The translations under genes and the position numbers were made by a program. DNA of 64,000 nucleotides from Tenebrio molitor. Taxonomy: Eukaryota > Arthropoda > Insecta > Coleoptera > Tenebrionidae. The stretch covers positions 11,904,001 through 11,968,000 of the forward strand of contig NC_091054.1 of the NCBI RefSeq assembly GCF_963966145.1, given 5' to 3'. Each line of letters begins with the position of its first letter. The stretch's first letter is position 1. Below are positions 32,466 through 46,252 of this stretch, piece by piece. The notes beneath the pieces are model-generated. The model was not told where the DNA came from and searched no databases. It worked only from the letters and a program-made list of their open reading frames with translations.

Positions 32466-34743
32466 GCATAAATAACTATTTTAAACTTGCATTCAATGTG
32501 ATATCGTAACTTCTTTGTAAAATGCAGATAAGCGGTTTATGTTACAGCAAAGAATTAGTGAATTTAAAATGGTATTACAGGCTTTTATTCCAGATTAATG
32601 CAAAATAAATATGTACAAGCTAATCGACTTGATGTTTCAGAATAGATAAAGCGCGACAGCGGAAAATAATTTTCTTGGTTGGAAAAGTAGGCATTAAAGT
32701 GAAATAATTCTATTTTCACGTTTTACCTCTGCTAAATTATAAATCAGTTTAGATATGGCGGAAGCAGGAACGTAGGTAGCAATCGGCAGCCACATTGAAG
32801 CAGATAGTAATGAAAATTTAATAAATTTAATCAATTCTCCAACATCAGCTGCACATATATTCCATGATATATTTTCCAATCTGTCTTTGTATTAGAACAA
32901 GAAGTTCTAAATAATATATCACAAAATCGATCCTCGTACAACCAACGGCATCCACCCAACGAATTTAATAAAACTTTCAAAACAGTCCGCATAATCCCAC
33001 CCTGACAGTATATTTGTTTCACCTATAATTGAAAACGACATTCTGCATTTGTAAAACTTTTCGGCTGTCACTTGTCAGTTCGTTAGTGCTAACCCTGCTT
33101 ATTGGGAGTAAACGACGAAAGCTCTGGTTTCAGTTATTCGATAATTCAATTCCCTCTGTCCCAACAAACAAATGAAGATAATACCGCCAGTCCAACCGCC
33201 CAACCACCCCAATAGATGCATAGAACCGTTCCACTTCCGTCCGTCCATGTGTCAGTACATCGGACGCAGGCCCCAGTGTGTGGTTTCTGTGCCAATTTGG
33301 CATCAACCACCGCCACTGCCGACACTAAATGCGTGAAATTTCCTACCCGTGCCACAACCCACTGACAGATGTGCCGACTGGCGGCGAAAGGGCCCGCATT
33401 ACACGCCGCGTATTAAAAACTTAAGTACCTCCAGCAAAAAGGGCGACGAGAGGATAGTGTTGGTGCGAAGTCGCCCTTGCGGTCGGATTAGAGAAGATTT
33501 GACCCGCTGCAACACCTTCTGATAGCTTTTTGCTCATTTTCTTGGCCAATGCAGCGATTACAGTGCGTTTACGGTTGCTATCGCTGTCACAAAGGAGCTT
33601 AACAAAATTGTGTCGACCGTAAAAAGAGCAATAATGATAGTGTTTGTGTACGAAATAAAGTGGCCTTTGTATAAGGGATTAAGGGCAAATGTGTTGGGAA
33701 TTAACGCCGGGGCACATCTGCGATTTTTCAATGGGACACCTCATGGGCCCCTATTCGGTGGGTGAGGCGTCTGGTCGTTGCTGCAACGACTTTTAAATTG
33801 CCAGATTTATGGTTTCAATTAAACTTCATTTGCAAATAAGGCATCCGTTATTAACTAAATTAATGGAAGCGGGGTGTACCCTGGGATGGGATTGAAGACG
33901 GGCAAAAAGTAGTAGAGGAAGAAAATTTACGAGTTGTAGCAGCTGCGCGGTGCGTAAAACAAGATTCGTCTTAACAATTTCGGTTGATCATTTTTAAGAT
34001 ACAAATTTCGCTATTAATAAATTAGCCACGATCGATTTAATATGTGGTTGGTCCTACGGGATTATCGCCACATCGCAAATCTTCTCCAGCCAGAGGGTAA
34101 CCCATCCTAATCGTGACAATATGGCCGTGGAACAATCCTACAGAATAAAGCTTGCTGTCACACTTCACCGGCCATAAATCCTTTCCCGTTTCTGATTATA
34201 AAAGCACAAGACCAACGGTCAGCCCTATTAAAGTTCACGTTTCGATTAAAGATCATCTATTTTAGATCAAGAGGTTTCGTGATTTCAGGAGCTGAACTAT
34301 TCGAAACGAAGGATCAAAGGGAACTGGAAATGATATCTGGTTGCCGCAGAGTGATTGTTCATTTGAAAGCTCTGCCCACTATGAAAGCTCTGTTCTTCAG
34401 AGTCCTGATTCAGCTTTTTAAAAATCTATAACAACGTGTTTGCGAAATTTTGGCTTAAATGAATTTTATACTCAACCAATTTTGCGCAAATTTTCTATTA
34501 TGTTGTCGTGGTTAGCCCAAAACCAAGTTTCCAAGTTACATGAAAACTATTTATGTACATAGTAATAAACGTCGATGAGAGTTGAAATTAATATTAAACA
34601 CATATTGTACGAAATTTGATGCCTACTCATTAATAGCTAGCTAACAAATTTAATAAAATAATGTTTATATTAATTCTAAAACTTCGTTGAAGTAGATCGC
34701 AAAATGCAGCGGTTGTAATTGATCACATGATATTACATTGTCA
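32466..34743. other. No gene recognised; GC-richer interval 33.06-33.9 kb
   Basis: No matching repeats. The middle part is unusually GC-rich for the window and TE-free, so it may be conserved noncoding or an unrecognised exon. No domain was identified in any frame. Confidence 0.4.
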
Positions 34744-35245
34744 TGGTGGGGCATCGGTTACGCACAGGCGAGAAATCGCGACTTCTAATTAAAATTGGTG
34801 ATATTTTATATACCTAACTAATTATGTATTGATAAGGTATATTTGAGAATTTTTTAAAAAATTTTTGTTAATAAATAAGGCCGTAACAATTTTGTTAGTT
34901 TTCTGATATTAACTGTTAATTCGCTTTTTTATTTAAAGGCAAACCAGACGCGTGATTTTTGGCAAAATGGTATAATTTGCCAACAAAAGGATCATTCACT
35001 TTGCCATAAAATTGGTAGTTCCATTTATGACAGCACAAGTAGCAGGTCCTAAATAAAAATGATTTTTAAAGCTAAAATGTAAAATTGGGTTTAATTCAAA
35101 ATCTAATTGATGTTTTTCCGCTGATTTCGTAAATAATTATAGGAAGTGAATCTGGGTAGGTCAGTATAAAAATCAGAATTTGACTTTTTGGTTGAAATTT
35201 ACTTTTTTTTTGGCTTTGTTTGTAAGTGAAAATCTAACCTTACTG
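34744..35245. mobile_element. Family N inverted-repeat element, copy 2 (truncated)
   Basis: Matches the left ~600 bp of the 25.6 kb copy (GGTGGGGCATCGGTTACGCA, GAGAAATCGCGACTTCTAAT, ATAAATAAGGCCGTAACA) with small deletions. The right terminal repeat is missing. Confidence 0.8.
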
Positions 35246-36534
35246 TTTTTTAATCTGCAGTTTGAAAAATCAGTGTTTTTAAGGTTCATTCACAATCGAC
35301 TTTTTTGTAAGTCCACGTTTAGAAGCTCTCATGAATAATTTTCTAATGAATTTTTTAAATTGTTATTCATATATTTATTATGTGTTATATTTCTTATTAT
35401 TTCTGTTATTTCCAGCGAAGATTTTCACGTCTTTTGTAAACGAGCTTAATGTCGTACGACGAGCCCGAGACTAAGTCGTTTTCGAATAACGCTGATTGGC
35501 CATTTTGTTGCTCGGATTTGTATTTGTGGAAGTGTAAAATAAATTTAAGATCTCATTTCGGAAGTCGCCGCAAATTGCCCTTTAAAGATGACGCTATAAG
35601 GGCCAGCCTCGCGGCGTTATAAATAACGTCTAGTAGAGGCAAACCCAATTCAATTTTCTACGGCGAATCTCTTCGGCAACTCCATAATTTCCACATGTTT
35701 TAAAACGTCCGTTGGAAAATTCATTACCGACACATTTAAAAAAAATCCCACCCACGTAAACTTCGGCCTGTTTTTCTCCATTTCAGGAAATTACGACCGA
35801 CATAAAAAAACTGTTACAGGAATAACGAATTTACATGGAAGACGATCGGGAAATATGAAGTGAACGGAAACCGAAGGCAATGACTCACGTTTCGGGGGTC
35901 GAATTGCACACCCTGGAGACCGCGCGCTTCCCAAATGAATAAATAATAGGTAACATTTTGTTTACGGGGGGAAGATAAGTACGACGCTATGAACTTGACG
36001 GGGTTCGAATTCAATTATCCGGGCACGCAAATCAAAATAACTGGTTTTATTTTCTCGAATTATTTAGATTTATGGATGTTTCTGAAGCGTTTTCCGTCGA
36101 CTTTTATTTATTAATCGCGCTTTATTGCACCCCTAATCTCACATAAATACCGAGACACAAGGGCAATTATGGGGGATATTAGTAGCTTCGCTCTTGCAAA
36201 CTAGCACAAATGTGAGAAAAATGGTGGCTGGGATCCGGCCTTTTATGCACAATTTAAGCTAATGCTAATACATCAAAGCATAATTTTAACTAAATGTTAA
36301 ATTTCTCTAAATTAATCGATTTTCTTAATTAGAAATTGGAAAACTAGATGTAAATATGAAAGTTAAAAAAAAACTATTTTATAAATTATAAGTAACGAGT
36401 GTTCAAATAAATTTGTAGTCAAGCAGATCGTGGTTTGTCTCTTTTTTAGTTATTAAAATTTGAAGTATGAATTAATGTTCTGAGCCATTAACATTAAAAT
36501 AATGTTTTTATTATTTAGCTTTAATGAGTATAAC
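35246..36534. other. No gene recognised
   Basis: 1.3 kb without repeat matches; a short CACAATCGACT motif near 35.29 kb recalls family B but is too short to call. Confidence 0.4.
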
Positions 36535-36720
36535 AGTTCATTTAAATTTATCCTCAAAGTTGGCGTCGAAGAGATTATGGATCACGGATCAGCTGGTTAA
36601 ATCTAACCTCACTTTTTATGTTGTTTATGTTTTTACTATGCAGACTAACTAACAGAGTGGTACGTTCCCAATCGACTCTTGAACGCCAGCTTTGAGGAGA
36701 AATTTAATGAACACCCGATA
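36535..36720. mobile_element. Family B inverted-repeat element, copy 3
   Basis: 186 bp from GTTCATTTAAATTTATCCTC to TTAATGAACACCCGATA. It has the family centre (GATCACGGATCAGCTG, CTAACCTCACTTTT) and the inner inverted repeat (CAATCGACTCTTGAACGCC). Confidence 0.85.
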
Positions 36721-37255
36721 CTTAATTAAGTATAACACTCTCATAATGCAATGTTTAATTGGGAGTTGATTTTTTAAAGCTATGTTTTTTGAATATGACA
36801 AAATATTATTAGGTACTTGGTATTTCGTGAAAATAAATTATTATTGTAAATGTAATAATTTCTGAACTGCTGAAAACGTTGTAAGTTAAACTTATATGTT
36901 ATGTTATGACTGTAGCAATAATATTTTTATCTTATTAAATATGTAATAACTTTCTTTATCTAAACAGACCGAGCGAAGTACGCATTTCTAATAACCAATG
37001 AAGTAATTGCAACTGTACAGAGTTTACTACGATATTAAATACACAACAAGAAACAAAGGATTATTGCCTTTACAGTGCCCCTAGTCGTCTGAACACACTA
37101 TACTCGTAGACCCCTCATATTATTACAACCCTATTTTGAAACAGTGTTAATTGCTTTCAGATTTCCGTAAAAGCTTTAGGGCTAAAAAGATACCTTAGTC
37201 ATTTTCATTGATTTCTATCTGAAAAGTTTCCAGGAGAACAAATGATTAACGACTA
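36721..37255. other. No gene recognised
   Basis: Spacer; nothing identified. Confidence 0.4.
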
Positions 37256-37560
37256 AATATAGTTATTTGTACAACTAGTTATGAAAGTCATACTTTTTTT
37301 CATGAATTTGCAGTTTGATTAACGAGGACGTAGCCCGAGTTAATCAACCAAATGAGTGAAAAAAATTTTTTTGCATATCGTTGTAAGTTGAGAAATTTGG
37401 CCATAAAGATTTATGAAAAATTAAAAAAAATAGGTGTTTTGACAATCATCTCTAAGGAACTGGAAAAAATGATGCAAAAAAAGTGCTATGTACTTTCACT
37501 ACGATTTTACGTTTAAAAAAGTGCTAGTTTCATTACGATATGCAGAAAAATAAATTCCCT
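37256..37560. repeat. Family S dispersed repeat, copy 2 (inverse)
   Basis: Inverse of the left half of 22587-23080: TACAACTAGTTATGAAAGTC, AATGAGTGAAAAAAA, TTTGCATATCGTTGTAA, AAAATGATGCAAAAAA and TTCATTACGATATGC all match. An internal IR links the ends. Confidence 0.65.
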
Positions 37561-38509
37561 AATCTGGCTTCCTTCACAAATAAATTTTTAGTAAAATGTA
37601 AGAATAAAATTGGTATTTGCTTATTGTACGGTAAAAATAATAGGTTGTTTCTATTGACTTCAATAGCTTTTATACTGCAGACCTGACCTTATGTTCAATT
37701 GACACGACCCCGTAACATGCCTTGTTTGGAAACAAAAAGCTCCATTAAAATAAACTGTAACAATTGTATCAGCTTCGATTACCCTCGTTGTTGCAAATAA
37801 CCGAGGACAAAAGTGCTATTTGAGATGAGAAACGGGAGTGAATGCCACAGGATGGGGTTGGAGAGTAGGGAAATTGATGATGTCAGGGTTGCTGATTACG
37901 TATATCTGTGTAGGAAGCAACAGATGCTGTGAAGTCACAAAGCGAAATATCATAAATAACATGGACGGACTTATTAAAAATGAGCTTTTTGGCCTTGTTA
38001 AGTGTTTCAGAAATGAATACGAGTAATTAACAATGTAACTGATGTTATCTAAAAGTGGCGGATTTTCATTGCAAAGTACGTTACTATGAGATTCCTTTTG
38101 TTGTGAAACTGCACAAAAGTAAATGAAATGGTTAATTTTAATAAAACAGATAACTTGAAATTCTCATTTGAAATGTATTAATGCAAAATCGAATTCAGAA
38201 CTCAGAGGAAGAAGAAAATGCTATACTCACTGTTCTTTTATGGCTATTTTGCTTATATTAATGTATTATTAGTACACATTATATTTTTCTAATGGAGGAG
38301 TTTAAATCGAATACCGTTAAAGTACACATTAAGGGTAATTTTATTTCCTGATAAAAGGAATTCGTTGATCTGTAGTTTTAATGTTTTAGAAGCTCGTTTA
38401 AATGAAAATTGAAAGCTGTAATTGATCTGTGAGTTCCAGAAGTATTTAAAGCAACAACAAAACAATTAAAACACCTAGTCTTTTGTTTGCTTATCTTATA
38501 CAGGGTAAT
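37561..38509. other. No gene recognised
   Basis: Spacer of about 950 bp; a 62-codon frame at 37838-38026 has no recognisable domain. Confidence 0.4.
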
Positions 38510-38729
38510 TACAAATGCTTGTAACATCGTAGTTGACTGGGTGATTAATTTTAGGTGTGCCGCTCGATATACATACATTCCTACATGACAGTTGACACAT
38601 TTCCGGCGGTAAAAACTACCGCCAATACCGCGATACTAGTCCGTCTGTTTGGAGGTTAGCGGCACATCCGAAATTTGTGTGATTTTCAACGCCAACTACG
38701 ATGTTAGAAACATTTAAAAATAACCCTGT
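38510..38729. mobile_element. Family D MITE, copy 3 (diverged)
   Basis: 220 bp, TA-flanked. Ends are ACAGGGTAATTACAAATGCT and its imperfect inverse, then ACATCGTAGTTG. It shares the CATCGTAGTTGGC block and the GCCGCTAG/GCCGCTCG motif with the copies at 82 and 50635. Confidence 0.8.
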
Positions 38730-39492
38730 AGAACTGATTGAGTTAAGAAGATCCATCTATTTTCCTTATCAGTGCAACAGTTAGTTAATGCCACTGCTTT
38801 TTACTACAAACTCAGCTTTAGCTTAAAATCGTTTTGTAAATTTGATTAAAGTTTAAATATGAATGATAATTATTCATGAATGTTAATTGTCATTTGAATT
38901 TATTTTAAACTCGAGGCATTATAAAACTTGAGACAAATATACAAATTATTACGACATCCATAACTTGGTAACATCAACCATCGGCCCTAGATTTATTTTT
39001 AAATTTTCAGAGCCTTCGTTCCCACTTTGTAAGATTGCATCACTAATAAAAACTTAATATACACAGTAATAAATGTTTCAACAGAGTAAAGTTATATTAA
39101 AGTTCTGAATAAAAACGTCCGGATTAGAGTAAATGATAGCGACCGAAGAAGCTTAGAGCAGAAACATAAATAACGTAAATTATCATAAAAGGTGGTGTTT
39201 CCTCATTTTAAGATACTGAAAAATATTCCGGCTGAATTTAATCAAGGTGTTGAGGACGAGTTTCATGTTATCTTCCTTTTGAGCCAATTAATTTCAATTT
39301 CCAGCCTTAGAAGCACATTAGTCCCAAATCTCAACTAGCACGAATTTAGTCCTAAAGCAAACGTAGAAATTTAATGTCAGTGTCTACATATATTCTAAAT
39401 CAACAGTTACACTGCGGAATTTAATTACTTCTGAAAGCTTGCAAACTGAGCTTGAGGAAGTGATGAAATTCTTCGATCGAAATTTTGATGTT

Positions 39493-39505
39493 GTTGCCTG
39501 GCAAC
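39493..39505. promoter_or_regulatory. RFX X-box palindrome
   Basis: GTTGCCTGGCAAC is a perfect 6-1-6 inverted repeat matching the RFX X-box consensus (RYYNYY, spacer, RRNRAC) at every position. RFX factors drive ciliary genes in animals. A functional role here is inference. Confidence 0.5.
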
Positions 39506-39527
39506 GTGCAATCAAATTCGGCCTTGA

Positions 39528-39535
39528 TGACGTCA
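39528..39535. promoter_or_regulatory. CRE palindrome
   Basis: TGACGTCA, 22 bp from the X-box at 39493-39505. CREs also occur in transposon arms in this window (6431, 7043), so this call rests on the pairing with the X-box. Confidence 0.35.
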
Positions 39536-42379
39536 TTAAACCCTATCCATCCCGTTTTCATCAAATTATCTCATGAGAAATCAAACTGGTAGCGTTTCTT
39601 GCCGTTCTTTGTTTCCGTATGTGGTATTTTATTTATAAATTCCACCTTCACTTGCCGTTTTCTCCCATTACCCTTTATTACTTTCTTTTATTTTCCTAGA
39701 TCACGTCATCGCAGAACCTCCCCATAAATTCGGGCTTTCGGTGAAGCGCGTTTGGTCCAGTTTATGTCTTCCCGTTCTTTGGAAATTTTGACCATCTCGT
39801 TAATAAAATACGACGGCAATCCGCGTCTCTCTGACAGACACTCGAATCCCCTTGTAAAAGACACCTAATAAGATAATGAATACATCAAAACACGGATGGA
39901 GAGAATTGAATTTTCACTCTAGTTTCTGAACATGCTGTGCACCGGAAATTAGGCAGGAGACGTCAGAAACAGACTCGATAAACTCGGCAATGTGGAAGTC
40001 GTGCTATTTTGCCTTCACTTCGGCTGTCTGTCAGAAAACGTTTCACCCCTTGAATATAAACCTCCCACATGTGTGCTGAAACACACTTTTCATCGGGATA
40101 AGTCTCTATGAACTTTGTGAAATTAATGAGTTTTGCGTTTAATTTTCGTCTATTTCACGAAGCCGACGGCTGGGCAGGCTTTTTGTGACTTGTTTGTATT
40201 CGGAACTCTTGAACTTTGGACGATTGAAAGCAATTAAAATGGTGGACGGGATGTGCCATGAGACTACGCCATGGAGAATCGATTCGTTCTGGAGTGAAAC
40301 ATCTGTGCTTCACGGTTCTTATTATCAGTATGAAGAAACATCTCGGAACTAACCAATCAACATTTTAACAACTACATTAATAATAAAAACGAAATACAGT
40401 AGGGATGAAAGTTTACAATACTCCATGCACGTAGCCGAAAAATTCAAGTTTCCATAGTTGCAAAACGCGTTACAAGTAGTAAGATTTAAATTTCCCGCAC
40501 AAAACTCAAATATGGCGAGGCACGTGAACACCTCGTGATTACTCGACTGGTGCGCCGCGCCAACTATAGTAATATTATTGTAACTAATTGTCTGTCAGAA
40601 ATCCTCGCTACTTGATGATTATTTAATACGTAGATTTTTAAAAGTGAAAATTATTAAATTTGATTTCTTACATTATTTTATTTACAAAATAGTTGACTAC
40701 ATTATTTGAGTCTATTTTTCCTACATATATTTTAAATGGAATAATATTAGTTAATTTGAAACGAAGCGGTTTTTTGTTGCCACAAAACAAAAAGTATACC
40801 ACATCTCAAGGGTCTTTTATTCACTTATCATCATTAGCTTTATTTTCTTTTGACACTGCGACCGCCTAAACTGAGCGCTGAAAGCTAAACTGATTTCGAA
40901 CTTTTTCCCACTCTCGACAAACATAGATCGGTAATTTGTAATCTTTTTGGAGGTGCATGTTATCCACATGGGCATCACAACCATTTTCGTTCTTTTCAGA
41001 ATCTCACTTCATCAACAGACAATCTGAACAGTCGTTTCTCCAAATTTATTTTCTTGGCTACGGTCCCTTTCAAGATTCTCTTCGTTTTACTGCGATAACC
41101 CAATTGCATACTTAAATTTCTAGGGTCGCTTTGTCAACCATATATTCTTTCAATGAATCATCAAAACAAATATCGAGATATTGTTATCGTTTATTTAATG
41201 ACGGCATTATCTGAACCACACAAAATTTATTACCCTCAACCGTACAAGAATGGCTCGATCTTCACATCAGTATTATTGTTACATTACCGTAAATTATTAT
41301 TAGACACGCATTAGAGGGATGCAGTAAGTATGTGCAATTAGCTAACGCCCAACCAGTAAAAATGTCTGAAATGGAGAAATCAATCCCGGAAACCCTAAAC
41401 CAACCCTCATAAAGACCCAAAATTCTTCTTTGTATTCATTTGTATCTCAAGAGCCAAGGAATTTATTTTTTATTTTTATCACAAGATAGATAATTAGTTA
41501 TTGATCTTGTACCACCTGCCAGGGTTAAAAACCGACTGATTCCTCGACGTCTTGCCTAATTAACTATAATGAATGACGTATGCATTTTAAGCGTTTCGCT
41601 TATCTTTCCTGGAGGCGTGACGGCGTGCACTGGGATAACTCAAGAACAGACGGACGTAGTTCAAGTGGCAGGGTTAATTGATGAACTTGGAGCCACCACT
41701 GCGGTAGAGATGTGAAGAATTTGCTATCCCTCCAATAAATCTAAGCCACGTTATTCAGGATTATCTTTTGAATAATTGTGGGACGTTTCCCAAAGATGTT
41801 CCATTAATCTTAATAAAGTTGCCAAGTGTACCAACATGTCTCATCAGCAAACGACATCGCTCTTTTAAAGTGCCATTGCTGATAGCATCGACACTGTATA
41901 GGGCGAAATTACAAAAAAAAAATCTATTCAGTTTGGAATAAATTACAGTCGTTTTCTTTCACCGGTTCGACTACGTGATCGAAAAAATCCTTCAGACTGC
42001 GTAATAGTCAATTAACTAACGGCAACGGCAATGGAAATTTTATTCATTAAAGTTATATCAAGCTTGACTTTATGATCTACTAATTAATGCTCTAAATGGA
42101 TGCACAAATTAGTAACTTAATAAGATTTTTTACAGTGTGTGTGAAATAAAGTAAACTTTCAATTTGAATTCTTTGGAAATATGGTGTAATAAATAAATTG
42201 TTATAAAATAAGTCATAAACGGTAGGATGAGACACTTTACCGCACTAGCGCGTTAATGTTCAGTACGAGGTAAAATGTTTGTATTTTGCTCATGATTTCC
42301 TATCGAAGTTGCAATAGCCGCATTTGTTGCAATCTTGATGTGCTTGATACCTTCTCAGAGATTTGCGACGGTCGTACTT

Positions 42380-42393
42380 GTTGTCATGGTAAC
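42380..42393. promoter_or_regulatory. X-box-like site
   Basis: GTTGTCATGGTAAC fits the RFX consensus with a 2 nt spacer. One degenerate match of this kind is expected by chance in a few kb. Confidence 0.25.
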
Positions 42394-42960
42394 GGCGCAA
42401 GAGAGAAAGATGACGCATATTGGTAATTAATGTGTAGGACAAACATAGCTACACATTTGCGCTGCACCACCTATTTGCCACCATGACTTGAAATCGGGCT
42501 CTGAGTCTGTAACGTCTATATTTTCGCACTGGTGACAGAAACGTGTCAAAAAAATCTCCATCTCTGCGTGTTGTTTTGTTTTATTTATATTATTGTTTCT
42601 GACTGTAATAATTTGTAACACATAAAACGTTGTACGACATTAGTATCGTAATATTGGGTAAAATAGCAGATTATTATTAATAAATGAAAATATGTTTGTA
42701 TAATTAAATTCGCTAAAAAAATCACAGAAACAATATGTTTTTACGTGAAAAATAATCTATCTTATATTAAGAATACTGTTTACATCTGATTGAAAGTTTT
42801 AAAAGCTTGATACAGGGTAATATCTGTTTTTGACATGTTAGTAAACCAGAAACTCCGATACTGTTAATATTAACTAAGTTTGCAAAACTATAGTTCATGG
42901 GTGGTAGAGATAGAAAACAATTTTCAAGTAAGTTTTATTTAAATCGATTACGGTTTGTCC

Positions 42961-43307
42961 CTATTTCAAATGAAATCCTGCGCTGAGTAGGCGTTGGAAA
43001 AATGAAACCGTTTAGAACAGTATAAAGTTTGAATTTCCCGCTGTTTGACACGAATGACATTTGTTTATGTTTAATCGGGATATAATTGAACATGTGTGTT
43101 TTCAGCAAAGGGTGACCTTAGATATTTGCTTCGAGAATAGGAATCGTTACGTAAAACATTGTAAAAAAAGAAAAAAGAAAGATTTCTTTGGTTCTAAATT
43201 TTAGGTTAGCTGTCAACATGCTCCAATTAAAATACGCTTTAAAAAAGCACAACAATTGACGGTTTGCAACGCTTTCCCAGCCCAGGATTTCATTTGAACG
43301 TGCGATA
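42961..43307. mobile_element. Family A inverted-repeat element, copy 5
   Basis: Nearly complete (347 bp); the left tip is eroded (CTATTTCAAATGAAATCCTG). The right tip TTTGAACGTGCGATA runs directly into a family B copy. Confidence 0.88.
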
Positions 43308-43497
43308 TCAAATGTATCTTCAAAGTTGGCGTTGAAGAGTTGATTGTGAACGTTCCACTCTACAGAGTAAAAACACAAACAACGCAAAAAGTGAGGTTAT
43401 ATTTAAACAGCTGATCCGTGATCGGTAATCCGTGGTGCGTTCACAATCGACTCATGAACGCTTCAACTTTGAGGAGAAATTTAAATGAAGACCTGAA
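43305..43497. mobile_element. Family B inverted-repeat element, copy 4, abutting A
   Basis: From ATATCAAATGTATCTTCAAA to AAATTTAAATGAAGACC. The centre TAAAAACACAAACAACGCAA is the longest preserved in the window. Its first bases overlap the last bases of family A copy 5. Confidence 0.85.
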
Positions 43498-45939
43498 ATA
43501 ATAAAATTTTCTCTTTTGATAAATCATAAAGCTAATATCATTACCGCATTGACCTTGTATCTCTCCATGTCATCATAAATCACATTACTACATCTAATTA
43601 GAAAAAGTCCCCCTTTTCTGTAAGAATTGGGGTTTAGGAATTGAACGTTTAACAATCTGTTCATTGTTCAGGTCGCGTGCAAAAGCATGTGCGACATGAA
43701 TAACCGTTTCCATCTTGCTTTCACCCTCGTAAATCAAATAATTGCAGAGGGAACAATACGCGAATCTAGATGTAATCCGTTTAATTCTGGCCACAGGCCG
43801 CCGCCCATTACTACCGTTTTATCCAAAGATCAATTAAATCGAACGCTGCCAATACGAGATCACGTTCGGTAATTATTTTAATCCAGCTTTCTACCCCTGA
43901 CGCATTGTAAACGGTGGGAGATCTTCGCACTTTATTGAGACCTCTATTCGAAAAGAAAGCGTGAAATTAAGCGCGAAACCTTTAGACGGAGATTGTCTGA
44001 AAAGTACAAAAGTGTCAAATGTCAGAATCTCACGGTGAGGGAGTGGGTGGCGTGGATCGAAACTGTGCGAGAAGCTCAGGTGTTTGAATTCTCTTTTTTA
44101 ATATCTCGACCGGAACTTAGGTATATCCCACACCCACAACTTAAAAAAAATGTGTGTTTTCTACGAATGCGATGCTAAACTTATATTTAACTTGATGTTG
44201 CACGTTGTTTTGTAAGATTAATCCAAAACGAACGGAGAATATTTTCAGAGCTTGTGATCTTTCATGTTTTATCCCACATTCATGCCAAAAAATGTATTGA
44301 AGCAGGATTTTGCTGCCAACATTACGGTCTAGTTATAATTATTACCAAATATTTGTTTTTAGTCTCATCAAACAGACCTTCAGAATTTAATATCAGTGGC
44401 GGCACAAAAGCTGTGGGTCTGGGATTACAAACCGTTAAGAAACGGAGTGGTGAGTATTATTAATTCATACTCCCGGTTTAGTAAACAAATGAAGTGAAAT
44501 TAATGGGAATTTGACAACAGGTTTTTTGTAAACAAGAAAATGCATTTTTTCTTTATGAAAAAAAGGCCTATCTTTCTGTTTTGCCACTTGAAATTGCCAT
44601 GTGTTTTATTTATGTGTAAAATTCAACACTCGTAGATCCACAAGAAACATTCGAAACAATCACAAACTCGATTGTATGAAAAACCAATTTTGATGTAAAG
44701 ATTTTCTGGGTGATGGATATTTCATGAAAATTTAAAAATAATTGCAGGAGAACCGAACAAAGTGAACTGAAACCAAATCAAAACAAGTAAGTAATTCAAG
44801 TACTCGTAAATGTAGTGATGCAATTAATATGCATTTACACACGATTCATGAGTAATAGGGCTAAGAAGATTTGTGATGCAACCAACAATACATGTCCCCC
44901 ATAGTTTTTCAGTTTTGTGTTTTTATTGTGACTTTCTTGCCATCCTATCAGATAAAAAATAAGAGGTAAACTATTGTGTGGTTCTATCTGCAACTTTTTC
45001 CAAGAAGGTTTCACAAGTGGTGAGATTTCTGAACATAATAATGATACTCTTAATAAACGCTCCTTTCCAGCTTGTTGAAGCGCCTCGACTCAGTTGGTTA
45101 GGTTTGAATAGATCTGTAAAAGTATGTTGTTCAAAATATATTAAACTTATCTGGCTGACTCTTTTCAACGCACATCCATTATAGTGAAAAAACCCCGTCA
45201 ACACTGAGCCTATAATATATTTATCAGCACCTCGATGTTCGCTTGGCTAGACACATTCAACATCCTACGAGAGGTAAGTTTTGCACCACAAGAGCTGGGA
45301 GGTGACGAAGGACCACTTTTTTACGTCCGCACTTCATTAAGAGCCCTACTCCATTAGCAAGACACTGATATATGCAAACACACAGGAAAGCTCTTTGCAT
45401 ACATTAATATCCAACTGAAGCGTACGAAACGTTGCCAATAGAGACACCTATTGACACGTACGGGTCGCTTTTTTGGATCGATCACGTCTTTTAATTTTGT
45501 CAAATATCTTCCGTCAAGTTTTTGTTGTTCATACTGAAAACTCAACTTAAATTTAAACCACGTCGTTTCAGACAAATCGGTTTTCTCAGTGTCAGCAAAT
45601 TCCGGCTCACCATTTCAAAGCGGAATGTTTGTTCTCAGGTGGTCTCGAGCGTTTAATTTTTAATGCGTTTCGACAAGATCTTCAACTCATCGCAATGGGA
45701 GAGGTCTCAATATAAGCATTTTTTATAAAATTGCGATGTTCACATCGTTTTGATTGTTAGCAAATCGACTTAGGAAACAGCTGAAGCAGCACACACTTTT
45801 TCTAATTGCATATTCCATTTCTCTCTTTCTTGAATGAAGCATCAAATTTATACGAGTCATTGTCATCAATTTATTTATCGTTTGTAAATCGGGTATTCTA
45901 CAGGAAAGAATGAGGATACGAAATAGTTATTTGTGTATC
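43498..45939. other. No gene recognised; partial J-family fragment at 44.83-44.94 kb
   Basis: Positions 44830-44935 match the outer element at 60.05 kb (TTTGTGATGCAACCAACAAT, ACATGTCCCCCATAG, GTGTTTTTATTG) without terminal repeats. The remainder shows no repeat match or recognisable exon. Confidence 0.5.
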
Positions 45940-46033
45940 AAAGCCAAAAAGTGCATCTTTTTCGTCCGAGTCTGAGCTTTCTGACCGAGGCGCAGGCGAA
46001 GCTTGAAACAGGCGAGGACAAAAGGCACTTTGG
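45940..46033. repeat. Short hairpin element
   Basis: GCCAAAAAGTGCATCTTTTT pairs imperfectly with AAAGGCACTTTGGC. The arms continue through GTCCGAG and CGAGGAC. The centre is GC-rich (CCGAGGCGCAGGCG). Confidence 0.7.
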
Positions 46034-46252
46034 CAGAGATAGACATTAAATTTTTTAGGCTACCGCACGATCTAAATCATTGGAAAAATTACAAATTTAT
46101 TTTGTATTTACCTTTTTCAAATAGATGAAATTATAGTATTTGTTATCAACCTGCCAACAACTCTAGAAATTTACTGCATAGTTATTTACATAATTTATGG
46201 TGACAGGACAATTATCGGTTTTGTCGGTTTCGTTGCTAACTTACTAAACCGA

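Larger units (their letters stand above)
38730..42960. other. TE-poor, gene-free stretch with regulatory-type motifs
   Basis: 4.2 kb, the longest stretch in the first 45 kb without any repeat match. No coding exon recognised. It contains the X-box and CRE pair near 39.5 kb and an X-box-like site at 42380. A lone TACAGGGTAAT at 42811 has no partner. Confidence 0.45.

Noticed and set aside
42811..42830. TACAGGGTAAT resembling a MITE end
   Set aside because: No inverse partner within several kb, and too short to call.
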